A DNA stretch of 64,000 nucleotides from JARRQJ01 sp963810615 (GTDB taxonomy: Bacteria > Pseudomonadota > Gammaproteobacteria > DRLM01). This document shows positions 1 to 7,818 of the stretch, piece after piece. The position numbers were made by a program, and so were the translations under genes. The stretch's first letter is position 1. Each line of letters starts with the position of its first letter. The DNA is taken from NCBI GenBank assembly GCA_963810615.1, contig CAWEOA010000002.1:558001-622000 (forward strand), written 5' to 3'. The notes beneath the pieces are model-generated. The model did no database searches. It was not told where the DNA came from and saw nothing but the letters and a program-made list of their open reading frames with translations.

Positions 1-2
1 CC

Positions 3-1175
3 TTCATGGACGAGTCCACCCTGATCCTGCGTTGCGACATCCTGGAACCCCACACCATGCAGGGCTATGATCGCGACCCCCGCTCTATCGCCAAGCGCGC
101 CGAGGCCTATCTGAAATCCACCGGCATCGCGGACACCGCCTTCTTCGGCCCGGAACCCGAATTTTTCATCCTGGATGACGTGCGTTGGGGTGCGGACATG
201 AATGGCGCCTTCTACAAGATCGACTCGGAAGAGGCATCATGGAACTCGGAGACCGCGTTCGGCGAGGGCAACATCGGCCACCGCCCCGGCACCAAAGGTG
301 GCTACTTCCCCGTACCGCCGGTGGATTCCCTACAAGATATCCGTTCCGCCATGTGCCTGGCCCTGGAAGAGATGGGCGTGCCGGTCGAGGTGCACCACCA
401 CGAAGTGGCCACCGCCGGACAATGCGAGATCGGCACCATGTTCAACACCCTGGTGCGCAAGGCCGACGAGGTATTGATCCTCAAATATGTCGTGCAAAAC
501 GTCGCCCACTCCTACGGCAAGACCGCCACCTTCATGCCCAAGCCCCTGGTCGGTGACAACGGCAGCGGCATGCACGTCCATCAGTCCCTGGCCAAAGAAG
601 GCAAGAACCTGTTCAGCGGTAACAAATACGGCGGCCTGTCCGACGAAGCCTTGTTTTACATCGGTGGTATCATCAAGCATGCCAAGGCCCTGAACGCCCT
701 CACCAATCCCGGCACCAACAGCTATAAGCGCCTGGTCCCCGGCTTCGAGGCACCGGTGATGCTGGCCTATTCGGCACGAAACCGTTCCGCCTCCATCCGT
801 ATCCCCTATGTGGCCAATCCCAAGGCTCGCCGCATCGAGGTCCGTTTCCCCGATCCCTCCGCCAACGCCTATCTGGCCTTCACGGCTATGATGATGGCGG
901 GACTGGACGGCATTCAGAACAAGATCCATCCCGGCGATGCCATGGATAAGAACCTGTATGACCTGCCGCCCGAAGAGGAAAAGGAAATCCCGAAAGTTTG
1001 CCACTCCCTGGAAATGGCATTGGAAAACCTTGATACGGATCGCGAATTTCTGACCCGTGGCGGCGTGTTCTCCGACGACATGATCAACGCCTACATCGAG
1101 CTCAAGATGGAAGACGTCACCCGCTTCCGGATGACCACCCACCCGGTCGAGTTCGATATGTACTACAGCCTGTAA
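3..1175 (+). CDS. glnA: Glutamine synthetase type I (3' part)
   Basis: This gene makes glutamine from glutamate, ammonia and ATP in the cytoplasm, as a dodecamer. The reading frame is already open at the window edge, so roughly the first 80 of about 469 residues are missing and the ATG at position 6 is internal. The visible part carries the catalytic-domain segments typical of GlnA, including GSGMHVHQS near 547-600 and the NPGTNSYKRL segment near 705-735. The adenylylation segment KNLYDLPPEEE has its tyrosine codon at 957-959, so activity is expected to be regulated by GlnE. A strong terminator follows at 1201-1231. The ntrBC pair downstream fits the classic nitrogen-assimilation locus. Confidence 0.97.
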   Translation, partial: FMDESTLILRCDILEPHTMQGYDRDPRSIAKRAEAYLKSTGIADTAFFGPEPEFFILDDVRWGADMNGAFYKIDSEEASWNSETAFGEGNIGHRPGTKGGYFPVPPVDSLQDIRSAMCLALEEMGVPVEVHHHEVATAGQCEIGTMFNTLVRKADEVLILKYVVQNVAHSYGKTATFMPKPLVGDNGSGMHVHQSLAKEGKNLFSGNKYGGLSDEALFYIGGIIKHAKALNALTNPGTNSYKRLVPGFEAPVMLAYSARNRSASIRIPYVANPKARRIEVRFPDPSANAYLAFTAMMMAGLDGIQNKIHPGDAMDKNLYDLPPEEEKEIPKVCHSLEMALENLDTDREFLTRGGVFSDDMINAYIELKMEDVTRFRMTTHPVEFDMYYSL

Positions 1176-1200
1176 AACAGCAGTTTCAGTAATAGTGCGA

Positions 1201-1231
1201 CGCCCCTGGCAAAACCAGGGGCGTTTTTTTT
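1201..1231 (+). terminator. Rho-independent terminator after glnA
   Basis: A perfect 9-bp stem (CGCCCCTGG paired with CCAGGGGCG) with a 5-base loop is followed directly by eight T residues. It lies 26 bases after the glnA stop codon and separates glnA from the DUF4124 gene, so ntrBC probably depends on its own promoter or on readthrough. Confidence 0.93.
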
Positions 1232-1288
1232 GACAGCGCCACCATATTCAGGCTACAACACCTTCAGACACAACCCGGATCACTGCAC

Positions 1289-1822
1289 ATGCGTTTAATC
1301 CTAGCCGTCCTTGCATTGAGTGTCACCGCGAGCGCCGCGGCGGCTGTCTATAAATGGGTGCAGCCCGACGGCACGGTCGTGTACTCGGATCGCGCCCCGG
1401 CGGAAAATACCGCACCCACCGATCTGCCCGCGATACAGGAAATAAAAATGCCGCCCCCGCCCCCACCGTCTACCGACACCACGCCGGACAGCAATCAGCC
1501 CCAACAGACCCGGGGCGAGGAATACACAAAATTGACTATCGCTGAACCGGCGGATAACAGCACCTTCCGCAATAACGCCGGCCAGGTCAACGTCAAACTG
1601 GAACTCGAGCCAGCCCTGCAGGAAGGCGACAGCGTGGCCATCATCCTCGACGGCAAGGATATCGGGCAGGGCAAGAGCACCAATGTGGCCCTCAACAACG
1701 TCGATCGCGGCAGCCATAGCTTGCAGGCCATAGTAAAAAATGCCCAAGGCAGCACCCTGATCAGTTCCACCCCCATCACCTTTACCCTGCAGCGCACTTC
1801 CCTGATACAGCGCAAACCTTGA
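1289..1822 (+). CDS. DUF4124 domain-containing secreted protein
   Basis: This 177-residue protein begins with a signal peptide (hydrophobic run over residues 3-19, Ala-rich cleavage region). A DUF4124 domain follows directly: YKWVQPDGTVVYSDRAP near residues 21-37, a short beta-rich motif common in gammaproteobacterial envelope proteins. A Pro-rich linker (residues 50-75) and a C-terminal beta-sandwich-like part follow. The molecular role of DUF4124 is unknown. Its position between glnA and ntrB is seen in several gammaproteobacteria. No strong ribosome binding site is visible before the ATG. The start is chosen because it gives the signal peptide. Confidence 0.85.
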   Translation: MRLILAVLALSVTASAAAAVYKWVQPDGTVVYSDRAPAENTAPTDLPAIQEIKMPPPPPPSTDTTPDSNQPQQTRGEEYTKLTIAEPADNSTFRNNAGQVNVKLELEPALQEGDSVAIILDGKDIGQGKSTNVALNNVDRGSHSLQAIVKNAQGSTLISSTPITFTLQRTSLIQRKP

Positions 1823-1848
1823 CCCAAACTAGCAACACCACTTCCTGA

Positions 1849-1865
1849 TTGCACCAAAATAGAGC
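1849..1865 (+). promoter_or_regulatory. Possible NtrC-binding site upstream of glnL
   Basis: The sequence TTGCACCAAAATAGAGC matches 14 of 17 positions of the classic enterobacterial NtrC enhancer TTGCACCAACATGGTGC (from memory). The left half is perfect and the right half is degraded. It lies about 190 bp before the glnL start, a plausible enhancer distance for autoregulation. A weak sigma-54-like element (GG at 2028, GC at 2040) lies nearer the gene but would start transcription almost at the ATG. This is inference only. Confidence 0.3.
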
Positions 1866-2053
1866 ACAACTGCTCCATTCGAGTTATGCTTATTCGGGCA
1901 TAGAGGTGTTTCGCGCCCCCACGCCTCCGCTCCCGTTGCGGCGTTTAATATATAATTTATTGAATTTAAATATGTTTAATTGTTGGCGAACTCGCGAGCA
2001 AAGGCCGCACCGAAAACTCCCGGTATTGGTTTGGTTCTTGCTTTAGGCTAGAC

Positions 2054-3139
2054 ATGACGTTGCTATCTGCACCAACAACAGACCTCTCCTGCCGCCTGCT
2101 GGAAAATTTAAACACAGCAGTGCTGTTATTCGACCGCGAATTGCACCTCTCCTACCTCAATCCAGCGGCGGAGGTATTACTCGCCGCCAGCGCGCGGCAG
2201 GCACAGGGTCTTGGCCTGAAAGACCTGTTCGGCAATCATCAGGATCTCATCGATTCCTGCCAGCGCGCCCTGGATAACAACCACCCGTTCACGGAACGCG
2301 ACATCACGCTTTCCCTGCCCAGCGGCAATACCATCACAGTCGATTGCACCGTGACACCGCTGAACGAACCGAAGCACGCCGCGGAACTCCTGATCGAGGT
2401 CATGCGTGTCGACCATCACCGCCGCATCGTGCGCGAGGAGAGCCTGCTCGCACAGCACCATGCCAGCCGCGCCGTGGTGCGCGGACTCGCCCACGAAATC
2501 AAAAACCCGCTGGGCGGTCTGCGCGGCGCGGCACAACTGCTGGAACGGGAACTGGCGGATGAGTCCCTCAAAGAATACACCGGCATCATCATCGGCGAGG
2601 CGGACCGTCTGCAGGCCCTGGTAAACCGCATGCTCGGCCCCAACACCCTTCCGCAACGCCGCATGATCAATATCCATCAGGTCGTGGAGCGGGTACGCAC
2701 CCTGGCCGCCGCCGAGGCGCCTCCCGGCGTGAAAATCATCCGCAACTACGACCCCAGCATCCCCGATTTCGAGGCCGATCCGGACCAGCTCATCCAAGCG
2801 ATCCTCAACATCGTGCGCAACGCCCTGCAAGCAGTCGGGGAAAAGGGCGAGATCATCCTGCGCACCCGCAGCATGCGTCAAGCCACCATCGGTCACCACC
2901 GCTACAAACTGGCCGTGCGCATCGACGTCATCGACGACGGCCCCGGCATCCCGCCGGAAATGGTGGAAAACATCTTTTTCCCCATGGTCACCGGTCGCCC
3001 CGACGGCACCGGCCTGGGATTACCCATCGCCCAGGACCTGGTCAATCAGCACCGCGGTCTGATCGAATGCACCAGCGAACCGGGTAAGACCGTGTTTTCC
3101 TTGTTATTGCCACTTGAGAACCATCATGAGCAGCCATAA
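2054..3139 (+). CDS. glnL: Nitrogen regulation sensor histidine kinase NtrB
   Basis: NtrB is the cytosolic kinase/phosphatase that sets NtrC phosphorylation according to PII signals. The 361-residue product has an N-terminal PAS domain (about 12-120) and then the H-box GLAHEIKNPLGG with phospho-acceptor His147. The ATPase domain shows the N-box NIVRNALQAV (Asn256), the G1 box DDGPGIP (about 294-300) and the G2 box GTGLGLPIA (about 318-326). There is no membrane segment, as expected for NtrB. The gene overlaps glnG by 14 bases, which suggests translational coupling. Confidence 0.97.
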   Translation: MTLLSAPTTDLSCRLLENLNTAVLLFDRELHLSYLNPAAEVLLAASARQAQGLGLKDLFGNHQDLIDSCQRALDNNHPFTERDITLSLPSGNTITVDCTVTPLNEPKHAAELLIEVMRVDHHRRIVREESLLAQHHASRAVVRGLAHEIKNPLGGLRGAAQLLERELADESLKEYTGIIIGEADRLQALVNRMLGPNTLPQRRMINIHQVVERVRTLAAAEAPPGVKIIRNYDPSIPDFEADPDQLIQAILNIVRNALQAVGEKGEIILRTRSMRQATIGHHRYKLAVRIDVIDDGPGIPPEMVENIFFPMVTGRPDGTGLGLPIAQDLVNQHRGLIECTSEPGKTVFSLLLPLENHHEQP

Positions 3140-4550
3140 CCACATTTTTGTCATCGATGACGATCGTTCCATCCGCTGGGTATTGGAGAAGGCCCTGCGC
3201 CAAGCGGAGATGGAGGTCACGTCTTTCGATAGCGCCTCCGGTGTCATGGAGGCCTTGGACCAGGACCCACCCGACGCCATCATCACCGACGTACGCATGC
3301 CGGGCATGAACGGACTGGTATTACTGGACAACATCCACAATCTGCACCCCGGCATTCCGGTGATCATCATGACCGCCCACTCCGACCTGGAGAGCGCGGT
3401 ATCGGCCTATCAGGGCGGCGCCTTTGAATACATGCCCAAACCCTTCGACGTGGATGAGGCGGTGGACCTGGTGCAGCGCGCCATCGACCAACACCGCCGC
3501 GAGGAGGTACAACACCCACAACCCGAAAGCAAACCCACCGAGATCATCGGTGAGGCGCCGGCCATGCAGGAGGTATTCCGCGCCATCGGACGTTTATCCC
3601 GCTCCAACATTACGGTGTTGATCAACGGCGAATCCGGCACCGGCAAGGAACTGGTAGCGCGGGCGCTGCATCGTCACAGCCCGCGCTCCGACAAACCCTT
3701 CATCGCTTTGAACACCGCGGCCATACCCCGCGACCTGCTGGAATCGGAACTGTTCGGCCACGAACGGGGCGCCTTCACCGGCGCCACCGCCGCCCGCCGC
3801 GGCCGTTTCGAGCAGGCGGACGGCGGCACGCTGTTTCTGGATGAAATCGGCGATATGCCGCCCGAGTGTCAAACCCGGCTGCTGCGGGTGCTCGCCGACG
3901 GCGAGTTCTACCGGGTGGGCGGCCAGACACCCATCCAGGTCGACGTGCGCATCATCGCCGCCACCCATCAAAATCTGGAGGAACGGGTCAAGGCCGGCCT
4001 GTTCCGCGAAGATCTGTTTCACCGCCTCAACGTCATCCGCATCCATCTGCCGTCGCTGCGCGAACGGCGCGAAGACATCGCGACACTGACCCGCCATTTC
4101 CTGCTGCAGGCGGCCCAGGAAATGGAAATGGAACCCAAGATCCTGCGACCCGAGGTGGGCGAATATCTGAGCCGCCTCGATTGGCCCGGCAATGTGCGCC
4201 AACTGGAAAACACCTGCCGCTGGCTGACGGTCATGGCCTCGGGACGCGAGATTCACATCGATGACCTGCCGCCGGAATTAAAGACCCAGATGGTACCTGC
4301 CACCGGCAGCGATTCCTGGGAAGAGACCCTGCGAAACTGGGCGGAGCGCCGCCTGTTCAGCGGTGAGAGCGGCCTGCTCAATACCGCCACTCCCACCTTC
4401 GAACGCGTCATGATTGAAACGGCACTCAAGCAAACCGGCGGTCGTCGCCAGGATGCCGCGCGCCTGCTGGGGTGGGGACGCAACACCCTGACACGCAAGA
4501 TCAAGGAACTGGGCATGGGGGAAGAAGAAGATGTGGAGAGTGAGGAGTGA
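3126..4550 (+). CDS. glnG: Nitrogen regulation response regulator NtrC
   Basis: This is a sigma-54-dependent activator of nitrogen genes, phosphorylated by NtrB. The ATG at 3126 is preferred over the in-frame TTG at 3114 because it gives the standard N-terminus. In the resulting 474 residues the receiver domain has Asp11/Asp12, phospho-acceptor Asp55 (ITDVRMPG), Thr83 and Lys105. The AAA+ domain has Walker A GESGTGKE (168-175), the sigma-54-contacting GAFTGA loop (215-220) and Walker B GGTLFLDE (233-240). A Fis-type helix-turn-helix closes the protein (about 435-465, with RRQDAARLLGWGRNTLTRK). The gene overlaps the end of glnL. Confidence 0.98.
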   Translation: MSSHNHIFVIDDDRSIRWVLEKALRQAEMEVTSFDSASGVMEALDQDPPDAIITDVRMPGMNGLVLLDNIHNLHPGIPVIIMTAHSDLESAVSAYQGGAFEYMPKPFDVDEAVDLVQRAIDQHRREEVQHPQPESKPTEIIGEAPAMQEVFRAIGRLSRSNITVLINGESGTGKELVARALHRHSPRSDKPFIALNTAAIPRDLLESELFGHERGAFTGATAARRGRFEQADGGTLFLDEIGDMPPECQTRLLRVLADGEFYRVGGQTPIQVDVRIIAATHQNLEERVKAGLFREDLFHRLNVIRIHLPSLRERREDIATLTRHFLLQAAQEMEMEPKILRPEVGEYLSRLDWPGNVRQLENTCRWLTVMASGREIHIDDLPPELKTQMVPATGSDSWEETLRNWAERRLFSGESGLLNTATPTFERVMIETALKQTGGRRQDAARLLGWGRNTLTRKIKELGMGEEEDVESEE

Positions 4551-4721
4551 GGCGACACTAATCCACGAGTACATCGCCGCACCTGACGCCTGAGGAAGAC
4601 CCGAATCATTGCTTCGCCGTCAATCCCGCGCATACCCTACAGGAGGACACTAGCACCCTGAAGGTCGCAACACCCTAAAAGCCATGAATGCCGGAATCGA
4701 GCCACCCACTGCGTTAAAGAC

Positions 4722-4764
4722 ACTGGATTCCGTGTCTACGCTCCGCTACACCCGGAATGACGGG
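4722..4764. repeat. Dispersed repeat, B type
   Basis: This copy begins ACTGGATTCC and ends CCCGGAATGACGGG, with an intervening TCTACGCTCCGCTACA segment. The same layout recurs at 10032-10071. The ends are the inverse of the A-type repeat ends. Confidence 0.7.
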
Positions 4765-4791
4765 CCATTTACCATCATCAAAATACCCTGC

Positions 4792-4820
4792 CGTCATTCC
4801 GGCGAAGGCCGGAATCCAGT
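4792..4820. repeat. Dispersed palindromic repeat, A type
   Basis: The copy has arms CGTCATTCCGGCG and GCCGGAATCCAGT around a central AAG. The inner part (ATTCCGGC / GCCGGAAT) is palindromic. Close copies occur at 7597, 7751, 9985, 16828 and 61475, always between genes. Confidence 0.8.
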
Positions 4821-4929
4821 ATCCTTAGCGCGTCGATAGCCTTGAACTCCGCCTCTCCTCACCCTTACCACCGGAATGGCGAAGCGTTCAAAGGCACCCT
4901 AACAACCCTCAGCCCGCACACACACTCCA

Positions 4930-5394
4930 ATGTTTCATGTCGTACTCTATCAGCCGGAGATTCCGCCCAACACCGGCAATGTGATCCGCCTCTGCGCCAA
5001 TAGCGGCGCAAACCTGCATCTCATTCGTCCCCTGGGATTTGAACTTGACGATCGCCGCCTGCGCCGCGCGGGTTTGGATTATCACGAATACACGCGCGTG
5101 CAGGTGCACGACTCGGTGGAAGCCTTCGTCGCGGCGGTCAATCCGCCACGCCTCCTCGCCTGTTCCACCCGCGGCCGGACAGCCTATGGCGATGTGGACT
5201 ACCGGGCGGGCGATGCCCTGCTGTTCGGACCGGAAACCCGCGGACTGCCCGTGGCGCTGCTGGATAGCCTGCCGCCCGCGCAGCGCCTGCGCATCCCCAT
5301 GCTGCCCGACAACCGCAGCCTGAACCTATCCAACGCGGTAGCGATTATTCTCTACGAAGCCTGGCGACAGAACGGCTACGCCGGCAGCGCTTGA
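4930..5394 (+). CDS. trmL: tRNA (cytidine(34)-2'-O)-methyltransferase
   Basis: TrmL methylates the wobble-base ribose of tRNA-Leu isoacceptors with SAM. The 154-residue length is normal for this single-domain SPOUT enzyme. The N-terminus shows the family motif YQPEIPPNTGNVIRLC (residues 8-23). The C-terminal trefoil-knot motifs appear as LLFGPETRGLP and IPMLPDNRSLNLSNAVAII. The gene is convergent with corA, with only eight bases between the two stop codons. Confidence 0.95.
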   Translation: MFHVVLYQPEIPPNTGNVIRLCANSGANLHLIRPLGFELDDRRLRRAGLDYHEYTRVQVHDSVEAFVAAVNPPRLLACSTRGRTAYGDVDYRAGDALLFGPETRGLPVALLDSLPPAQRLRIPMLPDNRSLNLSNAVAIILYEAWRQNGYAGSA

Positions 5395-5402
5395 ATTAAG
5401 GC

Positions 5403-6350
5403 TTAGAGCCAGCCGCGGCGCTTGAAATACCAGTAGGGACTGATACCGCTGACGATCATCAACACGATCGCCAGGGGATAGCCGAAGGACCAGCTCAGTT
5501 CCGGCATCAATCTAAAATTCATGCCGTAAATACTGGCGACCAGGGTCGGCGGCATGAACACCACGGCCGCGATGGAAAAAATCTTGACGACCTTGTTCTG
5601 CTCGATATTGATGAAGCCCTGAATGGCATCCATGAGGAAATTCACCTTATCGAACAAAAAAGCGGTATGCGGCAACAAGGATTCGACATCGCGCAACACA
5701 TCGCGGATCTGCTCGACCTGCTCGCCCTCCAGTTTCATGCTGCGCAGGATGAACGACAGGGCGCGCTGGGTATCCAGCAGACTGAGCCGCGCCTTGCCAC
5801 TGATATCCTCGTAATTGGCGATGTCGGCCAGCAGCAGGTGCAGATCCTTGCCGGTGTGGCGCAACACCTGTTCGCTCGCCGACTCCAGGCTGGTGTAGAC
5901 CGACTCCAGCACGTCGGCCAGACGGTCCACCTTGGTAGTGAACAGGGACAGTAGAATCGACATGGCATCGCCGAACGCGCCCGACTGACTGCGCGCCCGC
6001 AGCCTGAAGAGTCGAATGGTGGTCAATTCCTGTGCATGAATGGTGAACAGACGACCGTCCTTCACCACGCAGGCCACGGTAACATTGACCGGCGTTTCCT
6101 CGTAATCATCGAGGAAAAAAGAATGGACGTGCAGGCCGTCGTCGTCCTTGAAGAAGCGGGCCGTGGCCTCGATTTCCTCCATATCCTCGCTATCGGGGAG
6201 GTGCACCCCGTAAACCTGCATGACGCGGGCGCGGGTTTCCGCAGTCGGCTCGACGATGTCTACCCATACGGCATCATCGGACAATTCATCCGGCTCACCG
6301 GATTGAATCTGCTCCAATCGCCGATTTTGCAAGCGAAACGCCGTCAGCAT
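5403..6350 (-). CDS. corA: CorA-family magnesium transporter
   Basis: CorA forms a pentameric inner-membrane channel for magnesium and sometimes cobalt. The 315-residue product has a long soluble N-terminal domain with predicted helices, then two C-terminal membrane segments (about 256-274 and 288-308). The signature YGMNF lies at residues 275-279 at the end of the first, as in all CorA proteins. The C-terminus is basic (FKRRGWL). The length is typical. The next upstream reverse-strand gene starts well away, so corA is probably transcribed alone. Confidence 0.95.
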   Translation of the reverse strand: MLTAFRLQNRRLEQIQSGEPDELSDDAVWVDIVEPTAETRARVMQVYGVHLPDSEDMEEIEATARFFKDDDGLHVHSFFLDDYEETPVNVTVACVVKDGRLFTIHAQELTTIRLFRLRARSQSGAFGDAMSILLSLFTTKVDRLADVLESVYTSLESASEQVLRHTGKDLHLLLADIANYEDISGKARLSLLDTQRALSFILRSMKLEGEQVEQIRDVLRDVESLLPHTAFLFDKVNFLMDAIQGFINIEQNKVVKIFSIAAVVFMPPTLVASIYGMNFRLMPELSWSFGYPLAIVLMIVSGISPYWYFKRRGWL

Positions 6351-6518
6351 GCCGCACCCCTGAACGATTAGGTAATGCTAGAGAAAATGAGAATCAGCTC
6401 GCGACCGCCTCACGGAGAGAGCCACAGACCGCGGCGGATTATACAGGAAGCGGCGCTGTGGATGACATCCCTATCCGCGCTTTGCCTTAACGTCGAGGCA
6501 ACTCGCGGCAATCAGCGC

Positions 6519-7184
6519 TCAGCGCACCCGGCCATGCACCAGAAGATGACGATCCGATATCTCCCGGACACGAAGTCCGTCGAGGCCGGCCGCGTGCAAC
6601 TGCGCCGCCACTTCGTCGCAGCGGTAGGCGGCCAGTAGGGAGTGAAAAAAATCATGGCGCAGTACGTCCGGTTCATTGGCCGCATATTCGTCCACCAAGG
6701 TCTGCGCCTGTTCACGTCCGGCGGGACGCAACAAATCCATGATGAACACCGGCGCGCCGGGTTTGGCGTAGGCCTTGAGGGTATGCCACAACACCATGGG
6801 ATCATGGAGATGGTGCAGCAGACTATTGCTGATGACCGCATCGTAGCCGCTCAGCGGCAAGACCGCCCCGGGCAGATAGTCTTCGATCAACCGCACCCGC
6901 TCGCCCAGACCCTCCCGCTCCAGGCGACTGCGGCCGTGGGCCAACATCGCCGCGGCACCGTCCACACCATGCACCACGCATCCGGAAAAGGCGCGGGCAA
7001 AACGGATGGTGATATCCCCCGGCCCGCAGCCGAGATCCAGCACCGCGCCCGCCACGACTTCATCGGGAAACGTCTCGCGAAACAAGTCGATGAAACGAGA
7101 GTGCGGCTCCTCGAAATCGGCACAGGCATAGGCCGCCGCCTGCTCGGCATCGTTCATCAATTCGGGTTCGGGTATGCGTTCCAT
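6519..7184 (-). CDS. Class I SAM-dependent methyltransferase
   Basis: This 221-residue cytosolic protein has the Rossmann-fold SAM-binding motif VLDLGCGPGDITIRFA (about residues 43-58). It continues with an acidic end of strand 2 (VHGVDGAAAML) and a motif-IV-like segment YDAVISNSLLHHL. It belongs to the large methyltransferase 11/25 families. The substrate cannot be read from the sequence. It stands alone between corA and a broken GIY-YIG gene. Confidence 0.85.
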   Translation of the reverse strand: MERIPEPELMNDAEQAAAYACADFEEPHSRFIDLFRETFPDEVVAGAVLDLGCGPGDITIRFARAFSGCVVHGVDGAAAMLAHGRSRLEREGLGERVRLIEDYLPGAVLPLSGYDAVISNSLLHHLHDPMVLWHTLKAYAKPGAPVFIMDLLRPAGREQAQTLVDEYAANEPDVLRHDFFHSLLAAYRCDEVAAQLHAAGLDGLRVREISDRHLLVHGRVR

Positions 7185-7290
7185 GGTTTTCTAGGCCTCT
7201 AAAGAAGAACTTTTTACTACCTAGATTCCGGCGAAGAACGGGATCCAGTGCTTTTGCTTTACCAAGAAAACCCCACCGGGAGCAATCCCA

Positions 7291-7584
7291 TCACAACAAG
7301 CCTTCATACAAATCCCGCCAAGTCGGATTCCTGCTCTCGATCAACTCCAATTTCCATTTACGCTGCTACTCCTTAATGGCCTTCTCGCGCTGGATGGCCG
7401 CCGTCATTGACTCATGCAGCTCATACCACACCAGGGTATGCACCCCGTAACGCTGGGTGAAACCTTCGACGAAATCGTTCTTATGCTCCCACACCCGCTT
7501 GATGAGATCGGAAGTGACGCCCACATATAGAGTGCCGTTGCGGCGGCTGGCAAGCATATAGACACAGGGTTGCTTCGAGGTCAT
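7291..7584 (-). pseudogene. GIY-YIG endonuclease-like protein with in-frame amber stop
   Basis: The N-terminal 72 codons give a compact GIY-YIG domain: the motif appears as VYMLASRRNGTLYVGVT, followed by the conserved Arg in KRVWEHK. A TAG at 7366-7368 then interrupts the frame. Translation beyond it, in the same frame, reads QRKWKLELIESRNPTWRDLY up to TGA at 7291. This is the normal end of this roughly 95-residue family, where the stop position would usually be a tryptophan in a K-W-x-R context. A TGG-to-TAG change is the simplest explanation. The catalytic core is upstream of the stop, so a truncated product is possible. Confidence 0.75.
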
Positions 7585-7596
7585 TCCTTAACCTCC

Positions 7597-7625
7597 CTGG
7601 ATTCCGGCATTCGCCGGAATGACGG
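7597..7625. repeat. Dispersed palindromic repeat, A type (inverse)
   Basis: The copy reads CTGGATTCCGGC, a central ATTC, then GCCGGAATGACGG. It lies just upstream of the GIY-YIG gene. It is the reverse-orientation form of the copy at 4792. Confidence 0.8.
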
Positions 7626-7661
7626 CCCAGAAAATATTCAGCACTTCCGCAATTCTAGTGC

Positions 7662-7727
7662 CTGGATTCCAGCTCTTGTGCCCATTAGGGTATTTATGTC
7701 CTTTAGAGCATTCGCCGGGGGTGACGA
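7662..7727. repeat. Dispersed repeat, loop-extended variant
   Basis: The ends match the A-type repeat (CTGGATTCC at one end, TTCGCCGGGGGTGACG at the other). The loop carries about 40 extra bases including TTGTGCCCATTAGGGTATTT. The inverse of this insertion occurs in the copy at 16746-16807, so it is a shared sub-type and not a private insertion. Confidence 0.7.
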
Positions 7728-7750
7728 TTACAGCAGCAATCGTTTTATCC

Positions 7751-7778
7751 CGTCATCCCGGCGAACGCCGGGATCCAG
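7751..7778. repeat. Dispersed palindromic repeat, A type
   Basis: The arms CGTCATCCCGGCG and CGCCGGGATCCAG form a slightly diverged copy in which both sides changed T to C or A to G together, which keeps the palindrome. It sits 40 bases beyond the 3' end of lysA. Confidence 0.75.
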
Positions 7779-7818
7779 AAACGGACCCTAAGCGGATAGC
7801 CAAAAACGATATTCTTGG

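Larger units (their letters stand above)
4551..4929. other. Intergenic region with two dispersed repeats
   Basis: No gene is seen in these 379 bases. They hold one B-type copy (4722-4764) and one A-type copy (4792-4820) of the short dispersed repeat family found throughout the window. Confidence 0.7.

Noticed and set aside
2026..2045. Sigma-54-like TTGG-N10-GC just before glnL
   Set aside because: Transcription would start at about 2053, one base before the ATG, and the -24 box lacks CAC.
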